Positions 1 through 7,900 of a stretch of DNA of 64,000 nucleotides are shown here, in pieces. Below the pieces are notes generated by a model. That model worked only from the letters and a program-made list of their open reading frames with translations. It was not told the origin of the DNA and did no database searches. The stretch is from Thermoguttaceae bacterium (lineage in GTDB: Bacteria > Planctomycetota > Planctomycetia > Pirellulales > Thermoguttaceae). The stretch spans positions 97,214 to 161,213 of the forward strand of contig JAFSMO010000046.1 of assembly GCA_017447865.1 (NCBI GenBank). Direction: 5' to 3'. The translations under genes and the position numbers were made by a program. Position 1 is the stretch's first letter. Each line of letters begins with the position of its first letter.

Positions 1-393
1 ATCGACTCGCTGAACCCGAAAGTTGAACTGATCGCGTGGCTCATGGCGCACGAGATCCCGTTCATTTCCAGCATGGGCGCGGCTTTGCGTTCCGACCCGA
101 CCCAGATCCGGATCGGGCCTCTGAAGAAAATCGCGGGGGATCCGCTGGCCAAGATGGTAAAAAAGCGTTTCCGAAAGCGTGGTCTTCCGATGAAATGCCT
201 GTGCGTGTACTCGACGGAGGACATTTCGTCGGTCCGGCGGGCCTGCCTCGGTGACCCGGACGAAGACCCCACGATCGAGCGCAAGGGCCGCGTCCGGCAC
301 GTGCTTGGAAGCCTCCCGACGATCACCGGGATTTTTGGCCTGACGATCGCGAATTATGTGATCCACCGGCTGATTGAGGAGAAAACGCCTTGA
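1..393 (+). CDS. tcdA: tRNA threonylcarbamoyladenosine dehydratase, C-terminal part (partial at window edge)
   Basis: The open frame runs in from the left edge (no start in the window) and ends at a TGA at 391-393, giving about 130 residues. The sequence reads IDSLNPKVELIAW, then SMGAALRSDPTQIRI, then DPLAKMVKKR, then CVYSTE, and ends with GSLPTITGIFGLTIAN. This succession is that of the C-terminal half of the ThiF/E1-like TcdA (CsdL) family, which cyclises t6A to ct6A at position 37 of tRNAs using ATP. The nucleotide-binding N-terminal half lies outside the window. An ATG at 43 is internal to the domain and is not a credible start. The -35 box of the next gene overlaps its stop codon. A different ThiF-family member is possible but the DPTQI and STE segments favour TcdA. 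Confidence 0.8.
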   Translation: MDSLNPKVELIAWLMAHEIPFISSMGAALRSDPTQIRIGPLKKIAGDPLAKMVKKRFRKRGLPMKCLCVYSTEDISSVRRACLGDPDEDPTIERKGRVRHVLGSLPTITGIFGLTIANYVIHRLIEEKTP

Positions 394-417
394 CTTTTTC
401 TCCGCGTGTGTTATAAT
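390..417 (+). promoter_or_regulatory. Predicted sigma70-type promoter of the histidine kinase gene
   Basis: TTGACT (390-395), a 16-base spacer and TATAAT (412-417) stand 49 bases upstream of the histidine kinase ATG. The -35 box overlaps the tcdA stop codon, so the kinase is probably transcribed independently of tcdA. Confidence 0.6.
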
Positions 418-465
418 ATATAAAATGGTCTGAAATTAAGAAAACTGGGATTTTAACTCACTTCC

Positions 466-2130
466 ATGCCGCGTCGTTTTACCAAAACCGGCTTTTCGAG
501 CCTCGAGGTCAAGTGCCTCCTTTTGTTCAGCGTCTTCCTCATCGGCGTCATGACGGTGAGTTTTCTGCTGTACTGGTACGTCACGGAGTCCGTCGTGGCC
601 CAGCGCGACCCGGACACGGCACGCCTTCTGGCCGATCGCGCGCTTCTGATCAAGCACTGGGGGAAGCTGGAATCCAAGAAGGAGTTCCTCTGGATCGTGA
701 ACCAGCTCACGGACCAGCTCTCGGAGCAGCAGTACGAGTGGCGCATGGTCTCACCGGACTCTCCAGAAGCCGAAAAAGACGTTTATGTGCGGAAACTGAT
801 CGCTCGAGCTGAGGAACATCCGGAAACCCCGGTTGAACCGGTTGGACGACTCGTCAGGGACAAATATTTGTACTATAAACCGGTGTATGCCGAACAGACG
901 TGCCTGGATCTGTGCCATAATGACCTGGACGCGGTAAAACGTTTGGAAGAGGACGATTCCCAGCCCGGCCGAATGCTTCAGGTGGGCGATCTGATGACCG
1001 TCCTCTGTGTGCAAATCCCCAACGGACCGACCCAGGCCACGATGACGTGGTTTTGGAACATGCTCCTGACGGTGGCCGTCCTGACGGTTTTCCTCGGAAT
1101 TTTCGTTTTTTACCTGACGATTCGCTACGTCATCATCCGGCCTTTGCACCACCTGAGGGAGGTGAGTACCGCCATCGCCCACGGCAATATGGAGGTCCGG
1201 GCCAAAATTCATACCGGGGACGAATTTGAGTCACTCGGACGGGCGTTCAACCGAATGCTCCACGGGTTGATCACTTCCCAGCGTGAATTGCGTGTCGCGA
1301 ACAAAGATCGAGACCGAAAAATCGAGGAATTGGGCCAGGCGAATATGCAGCTCAAAGAGTTGAACCGAATCAAGAGCGATTTCCTCGCGACGATGAGTCA
1401 TGAACTGCGTACACCGCTGAACAGTATTTTGGGCTTCAGTGAAGTTTTGGGCGGGATCCAGTCGCTGGACGCGAAGCAGAAACGTTACGTCCACAATATT
1501 CAGAACTCCGGCCGGCTCCTGCTTGGGATGATCAACGACGTTCTGGACCTCGCCAAGATGGAAAGCGGTCAGGCTCAGGTCCATCTCACGGATTTTTCTC
1601 TGGAGTACATCATTTCCGCCCAGTGCGACCTGGCGCGCCCGCTGGCGGAAAAAAAGAATATTTCGCTTTCGTATGAAGTCCCGAAAAACCTTCCGATGGT
1701 TCATCTGGATCAGAACCGCTTCCAGCAAATCCTGACGAATCTCCTCTCCAACGCGATCAAATTCACGCCGGAAGGTGGGGTGGTGAAGGTCCTCGTGACC
1801 CCGGAAACCGATCCGGAATCGGGAGAACTGAACCCGGAAACGGCCTTTTTCCGCATGGCGGTGAGCGATACGGGGGTCGGAATGACCGAAGAGGACATGA
1901 AAAACATTTTCGAGAAATTCCGCCAGGGGACCTCGGCGACGGGTGAGAACATGATGACGCGCGAGTACTCCGGCTCGGGCCTGGGGCTTTCGATCGTGAA
2001 GGAGATTTGCCACCTGCTTCATGGTGAAATTTCCGTGGCCAGCACTCCGGGCGTTGGCTCCACGTTTACCGTTCATCTTCCGTGGAAGGTGAAAGACTCG
2101 AGCGAGCGAGAGGAAGAGATTTACTTTTAG
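466..2130 (+). CDS. Membrane sensor histidine kinase (periplasmic sensor, HAMP, HisKA, HATPase_c)
   Basis: A 554-residue sensor kinase. A first membrane segment lies at about residues 17-40, followed by a sensor region of about 150 residues, a second membrane segment at about 195-220, and a HAMP linker ending near FESLGRAFNRML. The HisKA H-box FLATMSHELRTPLNSIL places the phospho-acceptor at His312. The ATPase domain shows the N-box (LLSNAIKF), G1 (VSDTGVGM) and G2 (GSGLGLSIVKEI). The sensor region contains C146-LDL-C150-H151, a CX3CH motif reminiscent of c-type heme attachment and of DUF3365/Tll0287-like sensors; heme binding is inference. No response regulator lies next to it, so the partner is unknown. 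recR follows 26 bases downstream and is probably co-transcribed. Confidence 0.9.
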   Translation: MPRRFTKTGFSSLEVKCLLLFSVFLIGVMTVSFLLYWYVTESVVAQRDPDTARLLADRALLIKHWGKLESKKEFLWIVNQLTDQLSEQQYEWRMVSPDSPEAEKDVYVRKLIARAEEHPETPVEPVGRLVRDKYLYYKPVYAEQTCLDLCHNDLDAVKRLEEDDSQPGRMLQVGDLMTVLCVQIPNGPTQATMTWFWNMLLTVAVLTVFLGIFVFYLTIRYVIIRPLHHLREVSTAIAHGNMEVRAKIHTGDEFESLGRAFNRMLHGLITSQRELRVANKDRDRKIEELGQANMQLKELNRIKSDFLATMSHELRTPLNSILGFSEVLGGIQSLDAKQKRYVHNIQNSGRLLLGMINDVLDLAKMESGQAQVHLTDFSLEYIISAQCDLARPLAEKKNISLSYEVPKNLPMVHLDQNRFQQILTNLLSNAIKFTPEGGVVKVLVTPETDPESGELNPETAFFRMAVSDTGVGMTEEDMKNIFEKFRQGTSATGENMMTREYSGSGLGLSIVKEICHLLHGEISVASTPGVGSTFTVHLPWKVKDSSEREEEIYF

Positions 2131-2156
2131 ACCAGAAACGATTTTCATTCAAAACC

Positions 2157-2762
2157 ATGGCCGACCTGACCGAAAGCATCAAAAACCTGACCACGCTGTT
2201 CCAGAAACTCCCCGGAGTGGGGAAGAAGACCGCGGAGCGCTTCGCGTATCACGTCCTGATCGCCAAAAACGAGGACATTTTGGGGCTTGCCGACGCGATC
2301 CGTGAGGTGAAAACGAATATTCGCTACTGCGAGCAGTGCTACAATCTCTCGGTGGATGAACTCTGCGACGTATGCCGGGACCCGGGCCGGGATCACTCGC
2401 AAATTTGCGTGGTGGAGCAGCCGCGGGATCTGGTCGCGCTCGAACAGACCGGCGTTTTTCACGGTCTGTACCACGTTCTGCTCGGCCGACTCTCCCCGAC
2501 GGATAACATCGGGCCGGACGATTTGACGATCGCCGCGTTGGAGAAACGGGTCGCCTCGGGCGAGGTGAAAGAGATCATCATGGGGACCAACCCGAACATT
2601 GAGGGGGACGCGACGGCGTTCTACATCACGCGCCTCCTGCACGAGTACCCGGTCAAAATTACGCGTCTGGCCCGCGGCGTCACGTCGGGAAGCGTCCTGG
2701 AGTTCGTGAATAAAGACATTTTGCGCGACGCTCTGGAAGGCCGGCAGAATTACGGGAATTAG
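2157..2762 (+). CDS. recR: Recombination protein RecR
   Basis: A 201-residue protein of the usual RecR length when started at the ATG at 2157 (MADLTESIKNL); the frame is open further upstream to 2082, but that overlaps the kinase gene and has no homology. It has the N-terminal helix-hairpin-helix (LPGVGKKTAERFA), a four-cysteine zinc finger (CEQC...CDVC), a Toprim domain (VVEQPRDLVALEQ and GTNPNIEGDATA) and the typical C-terminal TRLARGVTSGSVLEFV. RecR works with RecF/RecO to load RecA at gaps during recombinational repair. It is separated from the kinase gene by 26 bases. Confidence 0.97.
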   Translation: MADLTESIKNLTTLFQKLPGVGKKTAERFAYHVLIAKNEDILGLADAIREVKTNIRYCEQCYNLSVDELCDVCRDPGRDHSQICVVEQPRDLVALEQTGVFHGLYHVLLGRLSPTDNIGPDDLTIAALEKRVASGEVKEIIMGTNPNIEGDATAFYITRLLHEYPVKITRLARGVTSGSVLEFVNKDILRDALEGRQNYGN

Positions 2763-2802
2763 AAAAAAGAAACCGCGGGGCCAGTCTGATTCCGGGGGGG
2801 GC

Positions 2803-2831
2803 TTGCGTCTTTTTGATTTTTAGGGTAAAAT
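2803..2831 (+). promoter_or_regulatory. Predicted promoter of shc
   Basis: TTGCGT (2803-2808), 17-base spacer, TAAAAT (2826-2831). An uninterrupted run of eight G (2794-2801) ends one base before the -35 box, a pattern shared with several other promoters in this window. Confidence 0.6.
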
Positions 2832-2879
2832 AAAGTTTTCGTTTTCCAGAATATTTTACCATCCCCCCCAGGAAACCCG

Positions 2880-4817
2880 ATGGACGCACTGCAGACTCTC
2901 GTTCAGGAAAAGATCACCCGCTCCCAAAACTGGTTTTTCGCCCGTCAAAATCCGGACGGCCACTGGCGCGCCGAGCTGGAAGGGGACGCGCTGCTTCAGG
3001 GCGAACTGATCATCATCCTCGCGTTTCTCGGGAAAGAGGACTCGCCGCTGGCGAAGCGTCTGGCGCAGCAGCTCATCAATACGCAGGCCCCGGACGGCGG
3101 CTGGCCGATGTTTCCGGGCGGGAAAAGCACGGTCCCGAACACGGTGAAGGCGTATTTCGCACTCAAACTGACGGGCCACCCGCTTTCTGCTGACTACATG
3201 CAGCGGGCGCGCCGGTGCATCCTCTCGATGGGCGGGGCCGACAAAGTGAACAGTTTCACGCGGTTTTACCTCGCTTTGCTTGGTCAGATCCCGTACTCCA
3301 TCTGCCCCGCGGTCCCGCCGGAAATGGTGATGCTTCCGCGCTGGTTCCCGATCAACATTTACGCGATGAGCGCCTGGACGCGGACGATCGTCCTGCCGCT
3401 TTCCATCGTCTCGGCCCTGCGACCCGTGCGGAAGATTCCGGTTGAACGCGGGATCCGTGAGCTTTTTATCGAGAAACCGGAAAATTGGGGTCCACTCCGC
3501 GCGCCGGGCAAGCCGGAACATCCGGGACTTTTCAGCTGGGACTCGTTTTTCCGCGTGATGGACCGGGCGTTGAAATTTTACCAGAATCTCCCGTGGAAGC
3601 CGACCCGCCGGATGGCGCTGAAGCGGGCGGAGCGCTGGGTTTGGGACCACTGCCAGAACAGTGACGGGCCGGGCGCGATCCAGCCGCCGATCATGTGGGG
3701 CCTCGTCGCGATGAAGGCCCTGGGCTACGGCGACGACCACGAGAAAACGCGTTACTTCTGGGACCAGCTCATGAATCTCGTGATCGACTGCCCGGAAGAA
3801 GGGACCGCGCGCTGCGAGCCGTGCCTTTCGCCGGTCTGGGACTCGATCATCACGATGCGGGCGCTGGCGGCGGGCGGCGTTCGGGCCGACTCGGATCCGA
3901 GGGCGCGAAAAGCCGTGGATTGGGTGCTCGACCATCAGATCCACGTGAAGGGGGACTGGAGCCTGAACGTCAAGGCGAAGCCCTGTATGTGGTGCTTCGA
4001 GTACCGGAACGATTTCTACCCGGACTGCGACGATACGGCGATGGCGATCATGGCCCTGCGGAACATGGTGCCGGAGCGGGGGGCGGACCCGCGCGTGGAC
4101 GAGGCGATCGACGGCGCGCTGGCGTGGCTTCGGGCGATGCAGAACTCCGACGGCGGCTGGGGCGCGTTCGACCGGAACAATAATAAGGAGTTCCTCACCC
4201 AGGTCCCCTTTGCGGACCATAACGCGATGACCGACCCGAGCACGCCGGACCTGACGGCCAGGATCCTCGAGTGCTTTGGGACGCTCGGCTTCCGTGTGGG
4301 GCAGGGGGATCGGAACCTCGACCGGACGATCGAATACATCCGCAAGAATCAGCGCGCCGACGGAAGCTGGTTTGGCCGCTGGGGCGCGAATTACATTTAC
4401 GGGACCGGCGAGATCCTGGCCGGAATGGCGGCCGTAGGCGTTCCGAAAGACGACGAGATGGTCCGCGCCGGGATCAACTGGCTTCTGGCGCACCAGCAGC
4501 CGTGCGGCGGGTGGGGCGAGACGCTTCAGTCGTACGAGGACGTTTCCCTGCGCGGGACCGGAACCGTCACGCCGAGCCAGACCGCCTGGGCGCTTCTCGG
4601 GCTGATCGGTTTCGGAATGGCGGACGACCCGGCAGTTCGTGCGGGGATCCTGTGGCTTGCGGAGAATCAGCGGGAAGATGGCGGCTGGGAGCAGACCGTC
4701 TTCACCGGAACGGGCTTCCCGGCCGTTTTTTACCTGCGCTACCATTTTTACCATCAGTACTTCCCGCTCATGGCGATTTCCAAATGGCTGAAAAACGTCA
4801 GTGAGCCGAACCAGTAA
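2880..4817 (+). CDS. shc: Squalene-hopene cyclase
   Basis: A 645-residue squalene/hopene cyclase (EC 5.4.99.17 type), a peripheral membrane enzyme that folds squalene into hopene/diplopterol-type pentacyclic triterpenes. The catalytic acid motif DXDD is present as D382-C-D384-D385 followed by TAMAIMAL. At least six QW repeats are visible, for example QAPDGGW, QNSDGGWGAF, QRADGSW, QQPCGGWGE and QREDGGWEQT. Length and architecture are normal for bacterial SHC. No other hopanoid gene (hpnC/D/E, hpnH) is adjacent. It has its own predicted promoter. DXDD argues for squalene rather than oxidosqualene as substrate. Confidence 0.95.
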   Translation: MDALQTLVQEKITRSQNWFFARQNPDGHWRAELEGDALLQGELIIILAFLGKEDSPLAKRLAQQLINTQAPDGGWPMFPGGKSTVPNTVKAYFALKLTGHPLSADYMQRARRCILSMGGADKVNSFTRFYLALLGQIPYSICPAVPPEMVMLPRWFPINIYAMSAWTRTIVLPLSIVSALRPVRKIPVERGIRELFIEKPENWGPLRAPGKPEHPGLFSWDSFFRVMDRALKFYQNLPWKPTRRMALKRAERWVWDHCQNSDGPGAIQPPIMWGLVAMKALGYGDDHEKTRYFWDQLMNLVIDCPEEGTARCEPCLSPVWDSIITMRALAAGGVRADSDPRARKAVDWVLDHQIHVKGDWSLNVKAKPCMWCFEYRNDFYPDCDDTAMAIMALRNMVPERGADPRVDEAIDGALAWLRAMQNSDGGWGAFDRNNNKEFLTQVPFADHNAMTDPSTPDLTARILECFGTLGFRVGQGDRNLDRTIEYIRKNQRADGSWFGRWGANYIYGTGEILAGMAAVGVPKDDEMVRAGINWLLAHQQPCGGWGETLQSYEDVSLRGTGTVTPSQTAWALLGLIGFGMADDPAVRAGILWLAENQREDGGWEQTVFTGTGFPAVFYLRYHFYHQYFPLMAISKWLKNVSEPNQ

Positions 4818-4871
4818 AATCCTTTGTAGATTTGTAAGCCTACCAGAAAAGAAACCTGAAAGGAAAATCTC

Positions 4872-6518
4872 ATGTACATCATCGCGTTTTTATGCCTGTT
4901 TACGGCGGCGTGTGTGTGGCTGGTTGGAACCCGGTCGTGGAAGGCGGAATTTCAGCCGGTTTCCTGGCGTGAGTTCCTGGCTGCGCTTTGCGGCGCGGCG
5001 GCGTTCATCTATTTCGTGTACAACTGCAGGATCACGTATCGGACCGTTCACGCCGGGAGCGCCGTTTTTCTGGCCCTCATGATCCCGGTTTTTGTACTGG
5101 GCGGAAGTTCACGAAAGAACTGGAAGCTTCTGCTCGCGCTGAGCCTGATGCTCGCTTTCTCCGCGTTTCGGATCCTTTGCATCGGCTGCGTGGACGGCAA
5201 TGTGACGGAGCTCTGCGCTTTGCTCCTCGTTTTTGTTTTGGCGGCGGTCTGCTGCGAAACGCCCATGAAACGCGAGGTTTTGTCCCGGTATTTCTTCTCG
5301 TCGGTCTGGCGTGCTGTGCCTCGCGGATTGAGGAATTTCCAGTTCGTTTTGCACCTCCCGCAGTTTAATCTTTTCTCACGGGTCGGCTGCGCGGCAGTTT
5401 TGGTCCCAGCGTTCCTCGTGCTGGTTTTTGGGACGATTTTTGCGCTTGCGAACCCGGCGATACTGGAGTGGTTTAGGGCGATTTTCACCTGGCTCGACCA
5501 CATTCTGAAGCACTTTGATGAATTCATCCGTTGGCTGCTGGACCAGCATATTTGGCGCCAAGTGTTCGTTTTCCTCGTCGCCTTCTGCGGCCTGTGCGGT
5601 TTACTGGCTCCGAGGATCTGGACGCCCGCTCCGTCTTGTTCCCAATTCCCGGAATTGGAGCTTAAGCCAGAGTCCGCCCCCGTGACGCCCGCGCACATCG
5701 CGATGTACTGGAACTCGCTGTTCGCGCTCATCATTCTGTTTGCCGTGGAGCTGACTTACGAGTTTTCCTCGCTTCTGACGTGGAAGATCCCGGAAGGCTT
5801 CGATTATGGACGGTACTGCCACGAAGGCGCGTTCTGGCTCACGATGGCGCTCGGGCTCGCGACGCTGGTCCTTGCGGGAATTTTCCGCCAGAAAGTCTGC
5901 AAGCATGAGAAAATCAACTCGCTGAAACGCCTGGCGTTCATCTGGATCGCGGAAAACGCTCTGCTGGCCGTGACGATCTATATTCGGCTCGGGATCTACG
6001 TCCATCGCAGCGGCCTGACCTGCCTGCGCGTCGTGGGTTTCTTCGGGACGACGGCCGTCGCGGTGGGGATCGTCTGGATGGCTCTGAAGCTCCGAAAAGA
6101 CCGCCCCGCCGGCTGGCTCCTGAGCCGCTACACGTGGACCGTCGCCGCGATCATCTGGATTTACTCCGTGCTGCCGGTCGATTTCATCGTCTGGAAGTAC
6201 AACGTGGCGGCGCTCCAGGCCGGAAATAAAGCGGTGCTCGTTCACGTCACGGATCAGCCCATTTCCGCGGAGGGGCTCATCCCGCTTTTCGACCTGCTGC
6301 AGTCTGAAGACGCCGTCGTGCGCAACGGCGTGGCGGCAGTGATTGCAATGGATGAGCCAAAGAAAAACTCGGGAGACTGGCGGAATCATTTTCTGCTGGA
6401 AGCCCGGCTTCGCCAACTGTACGAGGACCCGAACAATCAGAAAATTCTGGAAGAGTTTCGTGGGAACGAAAGCGCCTCGGGGGAAATGAGGCAGTACGGC
6501 GAGCGGCACTACAGATGA
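4872..6518 (+). CDS. DUF4153/DUF4173-family polytopic membrane protein
   Basis: A 548-residue integral membrane protein with roughly ten to eleven hydrophobic segments (first at about residues 1-18) and a soluble C-terminal tail of about 100 residues. The segment IYIRLGIYVHRSGLTCLRVVG is characteristic of DUF4173/DUF4153 proteins, whose function is unknown; in some bacteria they neighbour sensor kinases or regulators. AAAGGA stands upstream of the ATG as a ribosome binding site. It lies 54 bases after shc, so co-transcription with shc is possible. A strong terminator follows. Confidence 0.7.
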   Translation: MYIIAFLCLFTAACVWLVGTRSWKAEFQPVSWREFLAALCGAAAFIYFVYNCRITYRTVHAGSAVFLALMIPVFVLGGSSRKNWKLLLALSLMLAFSAFRILCIGCVDGNVTELCALLLVFVLAAVCCETPMKREVLSRYFFSSVWRAVPRGLRNFQFVLHLPQFNLFSRVGCAAVLVPAFLVLVFGTIFALANPAILEWFRAIFTWLDHILKHFDEFIRWLLDQHIWRQVFVFLVAFCGLCGLLAPRIWTPAPSCSQFPELELKPESAPVTPAHIAMYWNSLFALIILFAVELTYEFSSLLTWKIPEGFDYGRYCHEGAFWLTMALGLATLVLAGIFRQKVCKHEKINSLKRLAFIWIAENALLAVTIYIRLGIYVHRSGLTCLRVVGFFGTTAVAVGIVWMALKLRKDRPAGWLLSRYTWTVAAIIWIYSVLPVDFIVWKYNVAALQAGNKAVLVHVTDQPISAEGLIPLFDLLQSEDAVVRNGVAAVIAMDEPKKNSGDWRNHFLLEARLRQLYEDPNNQKILEEFRGNESASGEMRQYGERHYR

Positions 6519-6533
6519 TCTGATCTCAACGCA

Positions 6534-6596
6534 AAGAGCGGCGAATGAAACCTTAACGTTTGATTCGCCGCTCTTCTTTTTTCTTTTAAGCCAGAA
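6534..6596 (+). terminator. Rho-independent terminator after the DUF4153/DUF4173 gene
   Basis: A perfect 13-base stem (AAGAGCGGCGAAT at 6534-6546 with its complement at 6563-6575) with a 16-base loop is followed by a T-rich tract. It separates this plus-strand unit from the convergent rnd gene. Confidence 0.85.
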
Positions 6597-6609
6597 GCAC
6601 GAAGAACAT

Positions 6610-7791
6610 TTACACGAACTCGATTGGGAACGGGTCTTTCGGGTCCGTAATGTGGATCATTTTCTCGCCCGTCAGCAGGGCGTCGAAGGTTTTGCCGACG
6701 ATTTCCGCCCGCCAGCCCGTCGCCAGCAGGGGGACCTCGTCCGTCCCTTCGAGAAAGCCGAGCCGCCACGCGACCCACTCCCGAACGTCCGACGGAGTCC
6801 CGACGAGCGCCGGCGCGAGACCGTGCTGGTGGCAAATCGTTCCCAAAACCGAGAAAAGCAGCGAGCCAAGCACCGTCAGCTTCGCGTAATGGACCGGCTT
6901 GTGAGGCGCGGGGCACTGCGATTCCGGGAGCTGAAGCGCCTCGGAAATGCAGCTGGAAATCTCCTCGAGATGATTTTGCAGGTCCGAACGTTCCATTCCG
7001 CGGATGTTGCGGATGCTCCGAACGTCGGCGATCTTGCGGCGGGCAAGCTCCAGGATCAGGTCGTCGCGCAGCACGTGGCGTGACGAGCAGTTCCGGGTTT
7101 GGGCCACATGGTCCCGCCAGGTCCAAAGGGCTTTCACGATGGCCAATTCCCGGGAGTCCCAGCGCGAACCGTTCAGGATCCTCTGCCAGCGTTCCGGCGA
7201 GAGAAGCTGGTAAATCGAGTCCTGCCAGCTCTGAATTTCATCCTGAAACCACCCTAAACGCCCGGTTTCTACGAGTTTTTTGTGCAGAACATCCCGAACC
7301 GGATGCAGGTACTGAATGTCGTCCACCGCGTACTCAAGCTGGCGGTCCGTCAGGGGGCGGGATTTCCAGTTCGAGCGGGATTCCGTGCCGGGCGTCTGGA
7401 CCCCAAGGCATTCAGAAACCACCGTCCCGTAACCGGCGGGGTACTCGTTCTGGACCAGACCGGCCGCGAGCTGCGTGTCGAAAACGTTTTTGGGGAATTT
7501 GCCCGTGTGCCACCAGCAGAACTCCAGCTCAAGCCTCCCGGCATGAACGATCGTTTCCTGCGGGCCGTCGGCGATGATCTCCCAGAACGGAGTCATGTCC
7601 ATGTGGCGGGAAATCGGGTCAAAGATGAAGTGCCCCTCCGGCGTCGCGGCCTGCACAAGGCATAAAAGCGGCCTGTAGTAACGTTCCGCAATGAACTCCG
7701 TATCAATGCCGATCCATTCGGTGCTGGCGAAACGCTGGCACCAGGAAGCAAGCTGGGACGAATCGGTGATGAGTTCGAAAGGACAGGACAT
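6610..7791 (-). CDS. rnd: Ribonuclease D-like 3'-5' exonuclease with HRDC domain
   Basis: A 393-residue DEDD-family exonuclease for 3' end maturation of tRNA and other stable RNAs. Exo I is IGIDTEF (D30, E32); Exo II is HAGRLELEFC, followed by FDTQLAAGL (D105); Exo III is LEYAVDDIQYL. A central segment around residues 205-290 resembles an HRDC domain, followed by a C-terminal region of about 100 residues. Exo II has Glu88 where Escherichia coli RNase D has Asp85 (HAGSEDLE), a conservative change at a metal-ligand position. The downstream NhaD-like gene is separated by a long heptamer hairpin, so co-transcription is uncertain. Confidence 0.85.
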   Translation of the reverse strand: MSCPFELITDSSQLASWCQRFASTEWIGIDTEFIAERYYRPLLCLVQAATPEGHFIFDPISRHMDMTPFWEIIADGPQETIVHAGRLELEFCWWHTGKFPKNVFDTQLAAGLVQNEYPAGYGTVVSECLGVQTPGTESRSNWKSRPLTDRQLEYAVDDIQYLHPVRDVLHKKLVETGRLGWFQDEIQSWQDSIYQLLSPERWQRILNGSRWDSRELAIVKALWTWRDHVAQTRNCSSRHVLRDDLILELARRKIADVRSIRNIRGMERSDLQNHLEEISSCISEALQLPESQCPAPHKPVHYAKLTVLGSLLFSVLGTICHQHGLAPALVGTPSDVREWVAWRLGFLEGTDEVPLLATGWRAEIVGKTFDALLTGEKMIHITDPKDPFPIEFV

Positions 7792-7794
7792 AGT

Positions 7795-7900
7795 GAGGGG
7801 GAAATGAGGGAAAAACGAATAATGAATAACGAATAACGAATAATGAAGAGAAAGAGTTCGGCCTCCCCATTATTCGTTATTCATTATTCGTTATTCATTA
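7795..7900. repeat. Heptamer-repeat inverted element (GAATAAY type)
   Basis: Left arm 7817-7847 consists of four tandem heptamers GAATAAT/GAATAAC plus GAA. Right arm 7869-7900 is its reverse complement in the same heptamer phase. Together they can form a hairpin of about 30 base pairs with a loop of about 20 bases. The right arm includes the TAA stop codon of the NhaD-like gene. The flank GAGGGGGAAATGAGGGAAAA is nearly identical to that of the element at 14117-14287. Confidence 0.85.

Noticed and set aside
2856..4754. 632-residue open frame antisense to shc
   Set aside because: Arg/Pro-rich translation with no recognisable motif; a mirror of GC-rich codons of the well-supported squalene-hopene cyclase.
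2880..4817. DCDD instead of DVDD in the cyclase active site as an anomaly
   Set aside because: The second position of DXDD is variable in this family; all three Asp are present.
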